Assembly (NCBI GenBank): GCA_022575985.1
Contig: JAKSXM010000007.1
Span: 35,280,501 to 35,344,500 of the forward strand
Source of the DNA: Anagrus nilaparvatae
Taxonomy: Eukaryota; Arthropoda; Insecta; Hymenoptera; Mymaridae
Reading direction: 5' to 3'
DNA: 64,000 nt
Shown: in pieces, positions 1 through 12,689 of the stretch
Layout of the letters: each line of letters begins with the position of its first letter
Position numbering within the stretch: the first letter of the stretch is position 1
Notes under the pieces: model-generated
What the model saw: the letters and a program-made list of their open reading frames with translations, nothing else
Databases searched by the model: none
Told to the model about the DNA's origin: nothing
Position numbers and translations under genes: made by a program

Positions 1-521
1 GATATATAACTTTAACTTTATTGATTATAAGTAAATATAATAAAACTGTCTAAGTCTTTAAGTCAAGTAATTGAAGGTAGAACTGTAATAGAGTGGTAAG
101 ACTCTAAACGAAAGATAGTATTCTAATTAACGATGGTTATGATTCTAAAGCATGCAATTTGGGCGCCTGAAGGGCAATATATAATCTAAAATGAATCTGC
201 CCATATTGCGAGATATTGGGGGAAACGTCCAATACAAAAAAGCGTCGCTCTCGTCACGTCCAATTAGCGAAGGCGTCCCTAATTATTACTAAGAATCGCG
301 AGGTGGGATTTATGCAGTTTATAACGCCTATAAATCCCTACTAATTTATGTCATAGCTGACTTTTGGTCCCACGCTATTGTGCTAGATCAGCATCAGCGG
401 AAATGCACCTGCGGGTTCCTATGTCGTCTGTAATATTAATATAGCTATCGGATGTAGGGTTTACTATTTATATATATATCAAATGTTAAGGCATATCAAT
501 TTTTACCTACCATACGTAACA
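1..521 (-). mobile_element. LTR, 3' part (cut by window edge)
   Basis: This matches the last 521 bp (plus-strand sense) of the complete LTR at 3861-4630 and ends in CGTAACA. Its beginning lies outside the window. Orientation is assigned minus because the only coding remnant associated with this LTR, a Gag-like frame, reads on the minus strand. Confidence 0.85.
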
Positions 522-1139
522 ATTTATACAGTTTGAATTATATGAACTTTTCATATATAAAACGAAGTAAAATATAGATTGGAAAATTATTAAGTTTTGG
601 ACAATCAATATGACTTTTGCAATAAAATAATTTTTTTGAAAATTTTTATTATTTCCTAATTAAAACAAAAGAATGAAATTTTAAGATATTTTCATAAAAT
701 TTTTGACAATCAATATGACTTTTGCAATAAAACATTTTTTTTTTTAATTTTTATTATTTCATATTTAAAACAAACGAATGAAATTTTATGAACTTTTCAT
801 ATATAAAAAGAAGTAAAATATACATTGGAAATTTAAAATTTAGGACAATACATATGACTTTTGCAATAAAATAGATTTTTTGAAAATTTTTATTATTTCA
901 TATTTAAAACAAACGAATGAAATTTTATGAAATTTACATATATAAAACGAAGTAAAATATACATTAGAAATTTATAAAGATTTGGACAATCCATATGACA
1001 TTGTCAATAAAATATTTTTAGGAAATTTATTTATTTCGTGTTTAAAAAAGACAGATGAAATTTTATGAAATTTTCATATATAAAACTTTCTAAGTCTTGG
1101 ACAATCAATATGACTTTTGCAATAAAATATTTTTTTTTT
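522..1139. repeat. Satellite-like block A (about 105-141 bp units)
   Basis: About five imperfect copies of a unit carrying the phrases 'catatataaaacgaagtaaaat' in variants and 'tgacttttgcaataaaa'. The second phrase recurs near 611, 716, 855, 996 and 1111. The block is extremely AT-rich with no coding potential on either strand. It recurs at 4631-5248 and 8740-9357. A related piece appears near 12230-12480. Confidence 0.8.
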
Positions 1140-2796
1140 AAGTGGTACTCTTAAAGTGGTGTTTATTTTGCTTAATTCAATACTAATATTTCAATTCTAT
1201 CATTGCATAAAAATATTTTACATTACAAAATTTCTATAAAAGAGGTCAATATTTGAAAACATTTAAGTGGGGTACATTTTAATAAATTCAATACTAATAA
1301 TTCAATGCTATTAATGCATAAAAACCATTAAAATTACAACATTTCTATAAAACAGGACAGTATTCGAAAACATTTAAGTGGGGCATATTCTGCTAAATTG
1401 AATACTGACAATTCAATGCTATTATTTCATAAAAACAATTGAAATTACAACATTTCTATAAAAGAGACCAATATTCAAAAACATTTAAGTGAGTATATTT
1501 TGCTAAATTGCATACTAATAATTCAATGCTATTATTGCATAAAAACAATTGAAATTACAACATTTCTATAAAAGAGGACAATATTCGAAAACTAAAATTT
1601 CAATGCTATCAATGCTTAAAAACATTGAAATTACAAGTTTACTATAAAAGAGGGGAACAAATTTAAAATGGTGTTTATTTTGTTAAATTCAATACTAATA
1701 TTTCAATGCTATCATTGCATAAAAATATATTAAATTAAAAAATTTCTATAAAATAGGTCAATATTTGAAAACATTTAAGTGGGGTATATTTTACTAAATT
1801 CAATACTAATGATTTAATGCCATTATTGCATAAAAACAATTGAAATTACAACATTTCTATAAAAAAGGACAATATTCGAGAACATTTAAGTGGGGAATCT
1901 TCTGCTAAATTCAATACTAATATTTCAATGCTATGATTGCATAAAAATAATTGAAATTACATCTTTTCTATAAAACAGGAAAGTATTCGAAAACATTTAA
2001 GTGGGGAATATTCTGCTAAATTGAATACTAATATTTCAATGCTACGATTGCATAAAAATATTTGAAATTACAAAATTTCTATAAAAGAGGACCGTATTCG
2101 AAAACATTTAAGTGGGGTAATTTTACTGAATTCAATACTAATAAATCAATCCTATTATTGCATAAAAATAATTTAAATTACAACATTTCTATAAAACAGG
2201 TCAGTATTCGAGAACATTTAAGTGGGAAATAATCTGCTAATTTCAATACTAATATTTCAATGCTATTATTGCATAAAAACAATTGAAATTACAACATTTC
2301 TATAAAAAAGGACAATATTCGAGAACATTTAAGTGGGGAATATTCTGCTAAATTCAATACTAATATTTCAATGCTATGATTGCATAAAAATAATTGAAAT
2401 TACATCTTTTCTATAAAAAAGGATAGTATTCGAGAACATTTAAGGGGGGAATATTCTGCTAAATTCAATGCTAATATTTCAATGCTATCATTGCATAAAA
2501 ATAATTGAAATTACAACTTTTCTATAAAACAGGACAATATTTGAAAGCATTTAAGTGGGGCAAATTTGCTAAATACAATACTAAAATTTCAATGCTATAA
2601 TTGCATAAAAATAATTTAAATTACAACATTTCTATAAAACAGGTCAGTATTCGAGAACATTTAAGTGGGGAATAATCTGCTAATTTCAATACTAATATTT
2701 CAATGCTATTATTGCATGAAAATAATTGAAATTACAACATTTCATGTCTACAACATGAAAATATTTCAAATATTTCAATCTATATTGTCGGGTGTT
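1140..2796. repeat. Satellite-like block B (about 115-bp units)
   Basis: Around 14 diverged tandem units, recognisable by 'attgcataaaaa', 'tttctataaaa' and 'acatttaagtgggg' spaced about 112-117 bp apart. The last 80 bp pass into a second satellite family (about 170 bp, see 12690-13268). No real ORF; the short frames here are chance openings in repeat sequence. Copies lie at 5249-6905 and 9358-11014, with older diverged copies at 11838-12640. Confidence 0.85.
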
Positions 2797-2818
2797 GTTG
2801 GTTCCAAGTTTTTGGGGA

Positions 2819-3121
2819 TTAAAAATTTCTATTTAAGTCTTTTTGAAGTCCATTTAAAAACATCTCAAAAATACGGGGCATTGTTATTTGCTTCCAGTAA
2901 TCAGGGCTCCATGGAGGGCTTAATTGTTTTAATAATTGATCCCCGAAATAGCGTACCCGTAAAGCAAAATCAGTAATGGTTTCAAAATGACCTTGTGTAA
3001 GATTTAAATTGTTTAAATCTAGAAAGTTAGTTGTGTTAATTTGATTACTGGGGCCATCTATGGTTCGAATTGATACAGTTTTATTTATTTCAGTGTTAAG
3101 AAATGTATCTCGCGATTTTCG
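2819..3121 (-). pseudogene. Gag-like remnant of an LTR retrotransposon
   Basis: An open minus-strand stretch of about 100 codons between an in-frame TAG at its upstream edge and a TAA at 2819-2821. It has no ATG. It reads as normal protein, with the segments 'SIRTIDGPSNQ', 'FETITDFALRVRYFGDQLL' and 'SPPWSPDYWKQ', which resembles the matrix/capsid region of insect LTR-element Gag in composition and layout. No zinc knuckle or Pol motif follows because the element is cut off at about 2797. Family assignment (Gypsy rather than BEL) rests only on the 4-bp target duplication of the solo LTR at 13273-14025. Confidence 0.5.
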
Positions 3122-3188
3122 CTAAGAATATTTAAATAATTTAAATATTTTGCATAATATATATAGTTTTTTTTTTTTTAAAGGTGTG

Positions 3189-3193
<5 letters not shown>

Positions 3194-3239
<46 letters not shown>
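3194..3239. repeat. Long homopolymer T tract
   Basis: A run of 46 T inside the truncated element, repeated at the same length at 7303-7348. Homopolymers this long usually vary between copies, so equal length supports very recent copying or an assembly origin of the triplication. Confidence 0.95.
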
Positions 3240-3241
<2 letters not shown>

Positions 3242-3404
3242 TAGAAAAGATTCAAATTTGTTAGGAATTTGTAGAAATGTCTCGGAGATTTATATATATA
3301 TGTGAGAAATTTTTAAGGTACTTACATTAAAAATATAGTTGCGACAAGAATCTTAAAGTCCATTATGGTTTCCAAAGGTTGATTTGTATAATAAGTCCTA
3401 AAAA

Positions 3405-3530
3405 CTGCTTAGTTACGGCTTGGTAATAAACAGCTTGGCTACAGCCTGGCTACGGCTTGGCCATAAACAGCTTGGCTATGGCTTGATAATAAACAGCTTA
3501 GCAAAAAATTTTCCAGAAACTGCTTGGCGA
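3405..3530. repeat. Short 'aacagcttggctacggcttgg' minisatellite-like stretch
   Basis: Degenerate direct repeats of about 25-29 bp built around 'ataaacagcttggct' and 'acggcttgg', roughly four units. It sits in the leader of the truncated LTR element and recurs at 7514-7639. No function is apparent. Confidence 0.65.
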
Positions 3531-3860
3531 AGATGTAGATAAATTTCTTTAAATGGTATTGTGTGGTATAACGGCTTAAAATTTTTCAATGATCTTGATT
3601 GATTAGACTTGATTTCTTCGTTGAGTTCGATAGTATTATTTACAGTAACTGTTACTTTACTATTTGACTTGTTTGTTGATAGTATTTCGTGTTTTGAAAT
3701 TTAAAATTTTACTATTTATGCTTCTTCTTTTGTTTTTCCTTTGCACTTTTCACAAGGAAAGTGATGTCGTTGTTTCTTAGCCATAAATTGTAAATATTAT
3801 CTTGATAGGAAATATGCTCCTGTTCCTTCTTACCAGCTTTCCTTTTAGGGAGCTACTTTA

Positions 3861-4630
3861 TGTTACGTATCCTGAGGTTTTATCCAAGGGATACGTAAAT
3901 ATAAATAATTATGAATATATGAAATATAAGTTTATCCTGGAGATATTGACTGCCCCAGGTATTTTATTAAAGTTGGATGGTTATTAATTTGGTTGGTTTA
4001 TAGTTGATGTATTTGTAGATGAGTTTCGATCTAAGCTCGATGAACCTAACCTGAGGCTAAGTTCTTAATTACAGAAGGAATTGTCACAATAATAACTGAT
4101 AACTGATTTGATATATAACTTTAACTTTATTGATTATAAGTAAATATAATAAAACTGTCTAAGTCTTTAAGTCAAGTAATTGAAGGTAGAACTGTAATAG
4201 AGTGGTAAGACTCTAAACGAAAGATAGTATTCTAATTAACGATGGTTATGATTCTAAAGCATGCAATTTGGGCGCCTGAAGGGCAATATATAATCTAAAA
4301 TGAATCTGCCCATATTGCGAGATATTGGGGGAAACGTCCAATACAAAAAAGCGTCGCTCTCGTCACGTCCAATTAGCGAAGGCGTCCCTAATTATTACTA
4401 AGAATCGCGAGGTGGGATTTATGCAGTTTATAACGCCTATAAATCCCTACTAATTTATGTCATAGCTGACTTTTGGTCCCACGCTATTGTGCTAGATCAG
4501 CATCAGCGGAAATGCACCTGCGGGTTCCTATGTCGTCTGTAATATTAATATAGCTATCGGATGTAGGGTTTACTATTTATATATATATCAAATGTTAAGG
4601 CATATCAATTTTTACCTACCATACGTAACA
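3861..4630 (-). mobile_element. Complete LTR, 770 bp
   Basis: Begins TGTTACGTAT and ends ATACGTAACA, i.e. TG...CA with 7-bp inverted ends. The same ends bound the copies at 7970-8739 and 13273-14025. It straddles the boundary between repeat units 1 and 2. Orientation is taken from the adjacent minus-strand Gag-like remnant; the symmetric ends do not themselves show it. Confidence 0.85.
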
Positions 4631-6905
4631 ATTTATACAGTTTGAATTATATGAACTTTTCATATATAAAACGAAGTAAAATATAGATTGGAAAATTATT
4701 AAGTTTTGGACAATCAATATGACTTTTGCAATAAAATAATTTTTTTGAAAATTTTTATTATTTCCTAATTAAAACAAAAGAATGAAATTTTAAGATATTT
4801 TCATAAAATTTTTGACAATCAATATGACTTTTGCAATAAAACATTTTTTTTTTTAATTTTTATTATTTCATATTTAAAACAAACGAATGAAATTTTATGA
4901 ACTTTTCATATATAAAAAGAAGTAAAATATACATTGGAAATTTAAAATTTAGGACAATACATATGACTTTTGCAATAAAATAGATTTTTTGAAAATTTTT
5001 ATTATTTCATATTTAAAACAAACGAATGAAATTTTATGAAATTTACATATATAAAACGAAGTAAAATATACATTAGAAATTTATAAAGATTTGGACAATC
5101 CATATGACATTGTCAATAAAATATTTTTAGGAAATTTATTTATTTCGTGTTTAAAAAAGACAGATGAAATTTTATGAAATTTTCATATATAAAACTTTCT
5201 AAGTCTTGGACAATCAATATGACTTTTGCAATAAAATATTTTTTTTTTAAGTGGTACTCTTAAAGTGGTGTTTATTTTGCTTAATTCAATACTAATATTT
5301 CAATTCTATCATTGCATAAAAATATTTTACATTACAAAATTTCTATAAAAGAGGTCAATATTTGAAAACATTTAAGTGGGGTACATTTTAATAAATTCAA
5401 TACTAATAATTCAATGCTATTAATGCATAAAAACCATTAAAATTACAACATTTCTATAAAACAGGACAGTATTCGAAAACATTTAAGTGGGGCATATTCT
5501 GCTAAATTGAATACTGACAATTCAATGCTATTATTTCATAAAAACAATTGAAATTACAACATTTCTATAAAAGAGACCAATATTCAAAAACATTTAAGTG
5601 AGTATATTTTGCTAAATTGCATACTAATAATTCAATGCTATTATTGCATAAAAACAATTGAAATTACAACATTTCTATAAAAGAGGACAATATTCGAAAA
5701 CTAAAATTTCAATGCTATCAATGCTTAAAAACATTGAAATTACAAGTTTACTATAAAAGAGGGGAACAAATTTAAAATGGTGTTTATTTTGTTAAATTCA
5801 ATACTAATATTTCAATGCTATCATTGCATAAAAATATATTAAATTAAAAAATTTCTATAAAATAGGTCAATATTTGAAAACATTTAAGTGGGGTATATTT
5901 TACTAAATTCAATACTAATGATTTAATGCCATTATTGCATAAAAACAATTGAAATTACAACATTTCTATAAAAAAGGACAATATTCGAGAACATTTAAGT
6001 GGGGAATCTTCTGCTAAATTCAATACTAATATTTCAATGCTATGATTGCATAAAAATAATTGAAATTACATCTTTTCTATAAAACAGGAAAGTATTCGAA
6101 AACATTTAAGTGGGGAATATTCTGCTAAATTGAATACTAATATTTCAATGCTACGATTGCATAAAAATATTTGAAATTACAAAATTTCTATAAAAGAGGA
6201 CCGTATTCGAAAACATTTAAGTGGGGTAATTTTACTGAATTCAATACTAATAAATCAATCCTATTATTGCATAAAAATAATTTAAATTACAACATTTCTA
6301 TAAAACAGGTCAGTATTCGAGAACATTTAAGTGGGAAATAATCTGCTAATTTCAATACTAATATTTCAATGCTATTATTGCATAAAAACAATTGAAATTA
6401 CAACATTTCTATAAAAAAGGACAATATTCGAGAACATTTAAGTGGGGAATATTCTGCTAAATTCAATACTAATATTTCAATGCTATGATTGCATAAAAAT
6501 AATTGAAATTACATCTTTTCTATAAAAAAGGATAGTATTCGAGAACATTTAAGGGGGGAATATTCTGCTAAATTCAATGCTAATATTTCAATGCTATCAT
6601 TGCATAAAAATAATTGAAATTACAACTTTTCTATAAAACAGGACAATATTTGAAAGCATTTAAGTGGGGCAAATTTGCTAAATACAATACTAAAATTTCA
6701 ATGCTATAATTGCATAAAAATAATTTAAATTACAACATTTCTATAAAACAGGTCAGTATTCGAGAACATTTAAGTGGGGAATAATCTGCTAATTTCAATA
6801 CTAATATTTCAATGCTATTATTGCATGAAAATAATTGAAATTACAACATTTCATGTCTACAACATGAAAATATTTCAAATATTTCAATCTATATTGTCGG
6901 GTGTT
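4631..6905. repeat. Satellite blocks A and B, unit 2
   Basis: Second copy of 522-2796, identical where compared. No gene content. Confidence 0.9.
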
Positions 6906-6927
6906 GTTGGTTCCAAGTTTTTGGGGA

Positions 6928-7230
6928 TTAAAAATTTCTATTTAAGTCTTTTTGAAGTCCATTTAAAAACATCTCAAAAATACGGGGCATTGTTATTTGC
7001 TTCCAGTAATCAGGGCTCCATGGAGGGCTTAATTGTTTTAATAATTGATCCCCGAAATAGCGTACCCGTAAAGCAAAATCAGTAATGGTTTCAAAATGAC
7101 CTTGTGTAAGATTTAAATTGTTTAAATCTAGAAAGTTAGTTGTGTTAATTTGATTACTGGGGCCATCTATGGTTCGAATTGATACAGTTTTATTTATTTC
7201 AGTGTTAAGAAATGTATCTCGCGATTTTCG
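6928..7230 (-). pseudogene. Gag-like remnant, second copy
   Basis: Copy of 2819-3121 at exactly +4109, with the same bounding stop codons. Confidence 0.5.
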
Positions 7231-7297
7231 CTAAGAATATTTAAATAATTTAAATATTTTGCATAATATATATAGTTTTTTTTTTTTTAAAGGTGTG

Positions 7298-7350
<53 letters not shown>

Positions 7351-7969
7351 TAGAAAAGATTCAAATTTGTTAGGAATTTGTAGAAATGTCTCGGAGATTT
7401 ATATATATATGTGAGAAATTTTTAAGGTACTTACATTAAAAATATAGTTGCGACAAGAATCTTAAAGTCCATTATGGTTTCCAAAGGTTGATTTGTATAA
7501 TAAGTCCTAAAAACTGCTTAGTTACGGCTTGGTAATAAACAGCTTGGCTACAGCCTGGCTACGGCTTGGCCATAAACAGCTTGGCTATGGCTTGATAATA
7601 AACAGCTTAGCAAAAAATTTTCCAGAAACTGCTTGGCGAAGATGTAGATAAATTTCTTTAAATGGTATTGTGTGGTATAACGGCTTAAAATTTTTCAATG
7701 ATCTTGATTGATTAGACTTGATTTCTTCGTTGAGTTCGATAGTATTATTTACAGTAACTGTTACTTTACTATTTGACTTGTTTGTTGATAGTATTTCGTG
7801 TTTTGAAATTTAAAATTTTACTATTTATGCTTCTTCTTTTGTTTTTCCTTTGCACTTTTCACAAGGAAAGTGATGTCGTTGTTTCTTAGCCATAAATTGT
7901 AAATATTATCTTGATAGGAAATATGCTCCTGTTCCTTCTTACCAGCTTTCCTTTTAGGGAGCTACTTTA

Positions 7970-8739
7970 TGTTACGTATCCTGAGGTTTTATCCAAGGGA
8001 TACGTAAATATAAATAATTATGAATATATGAAATATAAGTTTATCCTGGAGATATTGACTGCCCCAGGTATTTTATTAAAGTTGGATGGTTATTAATTTG
8101 GTTGGTTTATAGTTGATGTATTTGTAGATGAGTTTCGATCTAAGCTCGATGAACCTAACCTGAGGCTAAGTTCTTAATTACAGAAGGAATTGTCACAATA
8201 ATAACTGATAACTGATTTGATATATAACTTTAACTTTATTGATTATAAGTAAATATAATAAAACTGTCTAAGTCTTTAAGTCAAGTAATTGAAGGTAGAA
8301 CTGTAATAGAGTGGTAAGACTCTAAACGAAAGATAGTATTCTAATTAACGATGGTTATGATTCTAAAGCATGCAATTTGGGCGCCTGAAGGGCAATATAT
8401 AATCTAAAATGAATCTGCCCATATTGCGAGATATTGGGGGAAACGTCCAATACAAAAAAGCGTCGCTCTCGTCACGTCCAATTAGCGAAGGCGTCCCTAA
8501 TTATTACTAAGAATCGCGAGGTGGGATTTATGCAGTTTATAACGCCTATAAATCCCTACTAATTTATGTCATAGCTGACTTTTGGTCCCACGCTATTGTG
8601 CTAGATCAGCATCAGCGGAAATGCACCTGCGGGTTCCTATGTCGTCTGTAATATTAATATAGCTATCGGATGTAGGGTTTACTATTTATATATATATCAA
8701 ATGTTAAGGCATATCAATTTTTACCTACCATACGTAACA
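7970..8739 (-). mobile_element. Complete LTR, second copy
   Basis: Copy of 3861-4630 at +4109, with the same TGTTACG/CGTAACA ends. It joins repeat units 2 and 3. Confidence 0.85.
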
Positions 8740-11014
8740 ATTTATACAGTTTGAATTATATGAACTTTTCATATATAAAACGAAGTAAAATATAGATTGG
8801 AAAATTATTAAGTTTTGGACAATCAATATGACTTTTGCAATAAAATAATTTTTTTGAAAATTTTTATTATTTCCTAATTAAAACAAAAGAATGAAATTTT
8901 AAGATATTTTCATAAAATTTTTGACAATCAATATGACTTTTGCAATAAAACATTTTTTTTTTTAATTTTTATTATTTCATATTTAAAACAAACGAATGAA
9001 ATTTTATGAACTTTTCATATATAAAAAGAAGTAAAATATACATTGGAAATTTAAAATTTAGGACAATACATATGACTTTTGCAATAAAATAGATTTTTTG
9101 AAAATTTTTATTATTTCATATTTAAAACAAACGAATGAAATTTTATGAAATTTACATATATAAAACGAAGTAAAATATACATTAGAAATTTATAAAGATT
9201 TGGACAATCCATATGACATTGTCAATAAAATATTTTTAGGAAATTTATTTATTTCGTGTTTAAAAAAGACAGATGAAATTTTATGAAATTTTCATATATA
9301 AAACTTTCTAAGTCTTGGACAATCAATATGACTTTTGCAATAAAATATTTTTTTTTTAAGTGGTACTCTTAAAGTGGTGTTTATTTTGCTTAATTCAATA
9401 CTAATATTTCAATTCTATCATTGCATAAAAATATTTTACATTACAAAATTTCTATAAAAGAGGTCAATATTTGAAAACATTTAAGTGGGGTACATTTTAA
9501 TAAATTCAATACTAATAATTCAATGCTATTAATGCATAAAAACCATTAAAATTACAACATTTCTATAAAACAGGACAGTATTCGAAAACATTTAAGTGGG
9601 GCATATTCTGCTAAATTGAATACTGACAATTCAATGCTATTATTTCATAAAAACAATTGAAATTACAACATTTCTATAAAAGAGACCAATATTCAAAAAC
9701 ATTTAAGTGAGTATATTTTGCTAAATTGCATACTAATAATTCAATGCTATTATTGCATAAAAACAATTGAAATTACAACATTTCTATAAAAGAGGACAAT
9801 ATTCGAAAACTAAAATTTCAATGCTATCAATGCTTAAAAACATTGAAATTACAAGTTTACTATAAAAGAGGGGAACAAATTTAAAATGGTGTTTATTTTG
9901 TTAAATTCAATACTAATATTTCAATGCTATCATTGCATAAAAATATATTAAATTAAAAAATTTCTATAAAATAGGTCAATATTTGAAAACATTTAAGTGG
10001 GGTATATTTTACTAAATTCAATACTAATGATTTAATGCCATTATTGCATAAAAACAATTGAAATTACAACATTTCTATAAAAAAGGACAATATTCGAGAA
10101 CATTTAAGTGGGGAATCTTCTGCTAAATTCAATACTAATATTTCAATGCTATGATTGCATAAAAATAATTGAAATTACATCTTTTCTATAAAACAGGAAA
10201 GTATTCGAAAACATTTAAGTGGGGAATATTCTGCTAAATTGAATACTAATATTTCAATGCTACGATTGCATAAAAATATTTGAAATTACAAAATTTCTAT
10301 AAAAGAGGACCGTATTCGAAAACATTTAAGTGGGGTAATTTTACTGAATTCAATACTAATAAATCAATCCTATTATTGCATAAAAATAATTTAAATTACA
10401 ACATTTCTATAAAACAGGTCAGTATTCGAGAACATTTAAGTGGGAAATAATCTGCTAATTTCAATACTAATATTTCAATGCTATTATTGCATAAAAACAA
10501 TTGAAATTACAACATTTCTATAAAAAAGGACAATATTCGAGAACATTTAAGTGGGGAATATTCTGCTAAATTCAATACTAATATTTCAATGCTATGATTG
10601 CATAAAAATAATTGAAATTACATCTTTTCTATAAAAAAGGATAGTATTCGAGAACATTTAAGGGGGGAATATTCTGCTAAATTCAATGCTAATATTTCAA
10701 TGCTATCATTGCATAAAAATAATTGAAATTACAACTTTTCTATAAAACAGGACAATATTTGAAAGCATTTAAGTGGGGCAAATTTGCTAAATACAATACT
10801 AAAATTTCAATGCTATAATTGCATAAAAATAATTTAAATTACAACATTTCTATAAAACAGGTCAGTATTCGAGAACATTTAAGTGGGGAATAATCTGCTA
10901 ATTTCAATACTAATATTTCAATGCTATTATTGCATGAAAATAATTGAAATTACAACATTTCATGTCTACAACATGAAAATATTTCAAATATTTCAATCTA
11001 TATTGTCGGGTGTT
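8740..11014. repeat. Satellite blocks A and B, unit 3 (uninterrupted side)
   Basis: Third copy of 522-2796. After 11014 the sequence continues as the same roughly 170-bp satellite, including 'tggatatcggctgtc', whereas units 1 and 2 switch here to the truncated LTR element. This is therefore probably the ancestral, empty configuration. Confidence 0.85.
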
Positions 11015-11837
11015 TTATATATGAAAAAATTCGAAAAATTTCATCGAATAAGAAATTGGATATCGGCTGTCTTAAACATTAAAAACCCAAAAATTCAAAA
11101 AATTTGACTTTTAGTCGTTTTTTTTGCTATTTCTCTTTAATTAATGCATTAAATAAAAAACAAAAAAAAGTGGTTTTAGAAAAGTGCTTAATAAATACAA
11201 AGCAATTTGGTTTTTACATTTTGATACAAACCATTTTAAGTTATCAAGTGGCAAAAATGACAACTTTTTGAGTTTTTAAATTTAATTTTCTTAGCTTCAA
11301 ACAGTTGTAACTCTGAACCGAGAGCTCAAATTAAAAAAAACAAACAGACATTGATAGAATTTTTTCCAAGGATTAATCTGAACTTAAGTTCGTCTCAAAA
11401 GACCTCTTAGATCTTGAGAAAAATCAGTTTTAGTGAACAAAAATAAAATTTTTTTATGTTTTCGACCACTAACTTCTGAGTTTGATATCTTAAAATCATT
11501 TGAATATTTTTTACAAATTAAAAAAACGGCTGGGGATATTTCTTTAAAAATTAATTTAAAACAACTTTCATGTATTTTCGTCCATACAGCTCTTCATAAC
11601 TTAGTGCTGAATAATATTAAAAATAATCAATTTTTTCGATTATTTCATTTTAATATATATAGGATAGGATTTTATTATTAAAATATTTTTTTAAACAATT
11701 TTTAAATGAAAAACAAAAATTATTTTAATTTCGCGCAGCAATATTTTTTATTTTTAGACATCAACGGATAGTGTGATAGTTAAATGTTCGATATTACTGT
11801 CACATTCTGCCGAGCGTAGCGAGGCCAATCAGCTAGT
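11015..11837. other. AT-rich stretch ending in a CTAGT motif; possible Helitron-like remnant
   Basis: After a short satellite piece (to about 11105) this is unique-looking AT-rich sequence. It ends in a 29-bp motif at 11809-11837 (gccgagcg...ccaatcagctagt) that recurs at 14567-14595 with 27 of 29 matches. Satellite block B resumes immediately after it. Helitron 3' ends typically finish CTAG before a host T, but I see no convincing hairpin upstream and no Rep/helicase coding sequence, so the assignment is tentative. Confidence 0.3.
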
Positions 11838-12640
11838 TTATATTAAACAGGAAACTAATCGAAAAAAATTTTGAATAGCATACAGCTTCTGCTAAAGTCA
11901 ATAAAAATATTTCTATGCTATCATTGCATAAAAACATTTTAAATTACAACTTTTATATAAAACAGGACACTAATCGAGAAAGAAAATTAGAATGGCGTAT
12001 AGTTTCTGCTAAAGAAAAAACAAATATTTCCATGCTATCATTGCATAAAAATATTTGAAAATACAATTTTTACAAATAAAAAACACAAAAATACAAAAAT
12101 ACAAAATGCAATACACCCGACAATATATATTGAAATTTTTCAAAATTTTTAATCGATTTAAATTTGTCTTTACAACATATTTCATTGAAATTTTTATTTT
12201 TTCGTTTTTAAGACAGGCGTATCTATTTCCTTATATAATGAAAATTTTGAGTTTTTTCATATATAAAACAAAAGAAAATATATATGGAAATTTATTTAAT
12301 TTTTTTCAAGTTGTGAACAATCAATTCAACTTTACCTATAAAGTATAATTTTTTGAAATTTTTATTTTCTCATGTTTCAGGCAGACGATATCCATTTTCT
12401 TATATAATGAAATTTTTTGAGTTTTTCATGTTTTGAACAATCAATATAAGTTTATCTATAAAATATATTTTTTCGAAAAGTTGTTAACGAAAAAAAAATT
12501 AAAGTGGGGTATAGTTTCTGTTAAATTCAATACTAATATTTCAATATCATCATTGCATAAAAATATTTGAAATTAGAACATTTGTATAAAACAGGACACT
12601 ATTCGAAAAAAATTTAACGGAAATTTAAGTTATTATAGTA
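11838..12640. repeat. Diverged copies of satellite blocks A and B
   Basis: The phrases 'ctatcattgcataaaaa', 'aaacaggacact' and 'gtatagtttctg' mark older copies of the 115-bp family; 12230-12480 resembles block A. Open frames here are AT-rich noise. Confidence 0.7.
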
Positions 12641-12689
12641 GTTATTATTATTATAAAAATATATTATATTTTTTTAATATTATTAAAAA

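Larger units (their letters stand above)
2797..3860 (-). mobile_element. Truncated internal region of the LTR element, unit 1
   Basis: This sequence lies between satellite block B and the complete LTR, and is absent from the third repeat unit, where the satellite continues undisturbed past the equivalent position (11014). Read on the minus strand it follows the LTR, giving a leader of about 740 bp and then a Gag-like frame that stops close to the satellite junction. No primer-binding site starting TGG is visible next to the LTR. The second copy is 6906-7969. Confidence 0.6.
1..11014. repeat. Tandem triplication of a 4,109-bp unit
   Basis: Units run 1-4109, 4110-8218 and 8219-11014; the third stops after 2,796 bp. 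Every landmark recurs at exactly +4109, including a 46-base T tract, and I found no base difference between copies where I compared them. Each unit contains the 3' part of an LTR, two satellite-like blocks, a minus-strand Gag-like remnant and the start of the next LTR, so there is exactly one LTR per unit. That is the product expected from unequal crossing-over between two LTRs. Such identity means very recent amplification or an assembly duplication; the sequence alone cannot separate these. Confidence 0.97.

Noticed and set aside
1140..2796. CRISPR-like regular spacing
   Set aside because: Units are diverged throughout with no constant-repeat/unique-spacer pattern, in a eukaryotic setting; it is a satellite.
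2665..2976. Plus-strand 103-codon frame (also at 6774 and, shorter, at 10883)
   Set aside because: It begins in satellite block B and runs antisense through the Gag-like remnant. Composition and repetition show it is a shadow.
3802..3987. 61-codon frame, repeated at 7911
   Set aside because: Lies across the LTR edge of the element; no domain.
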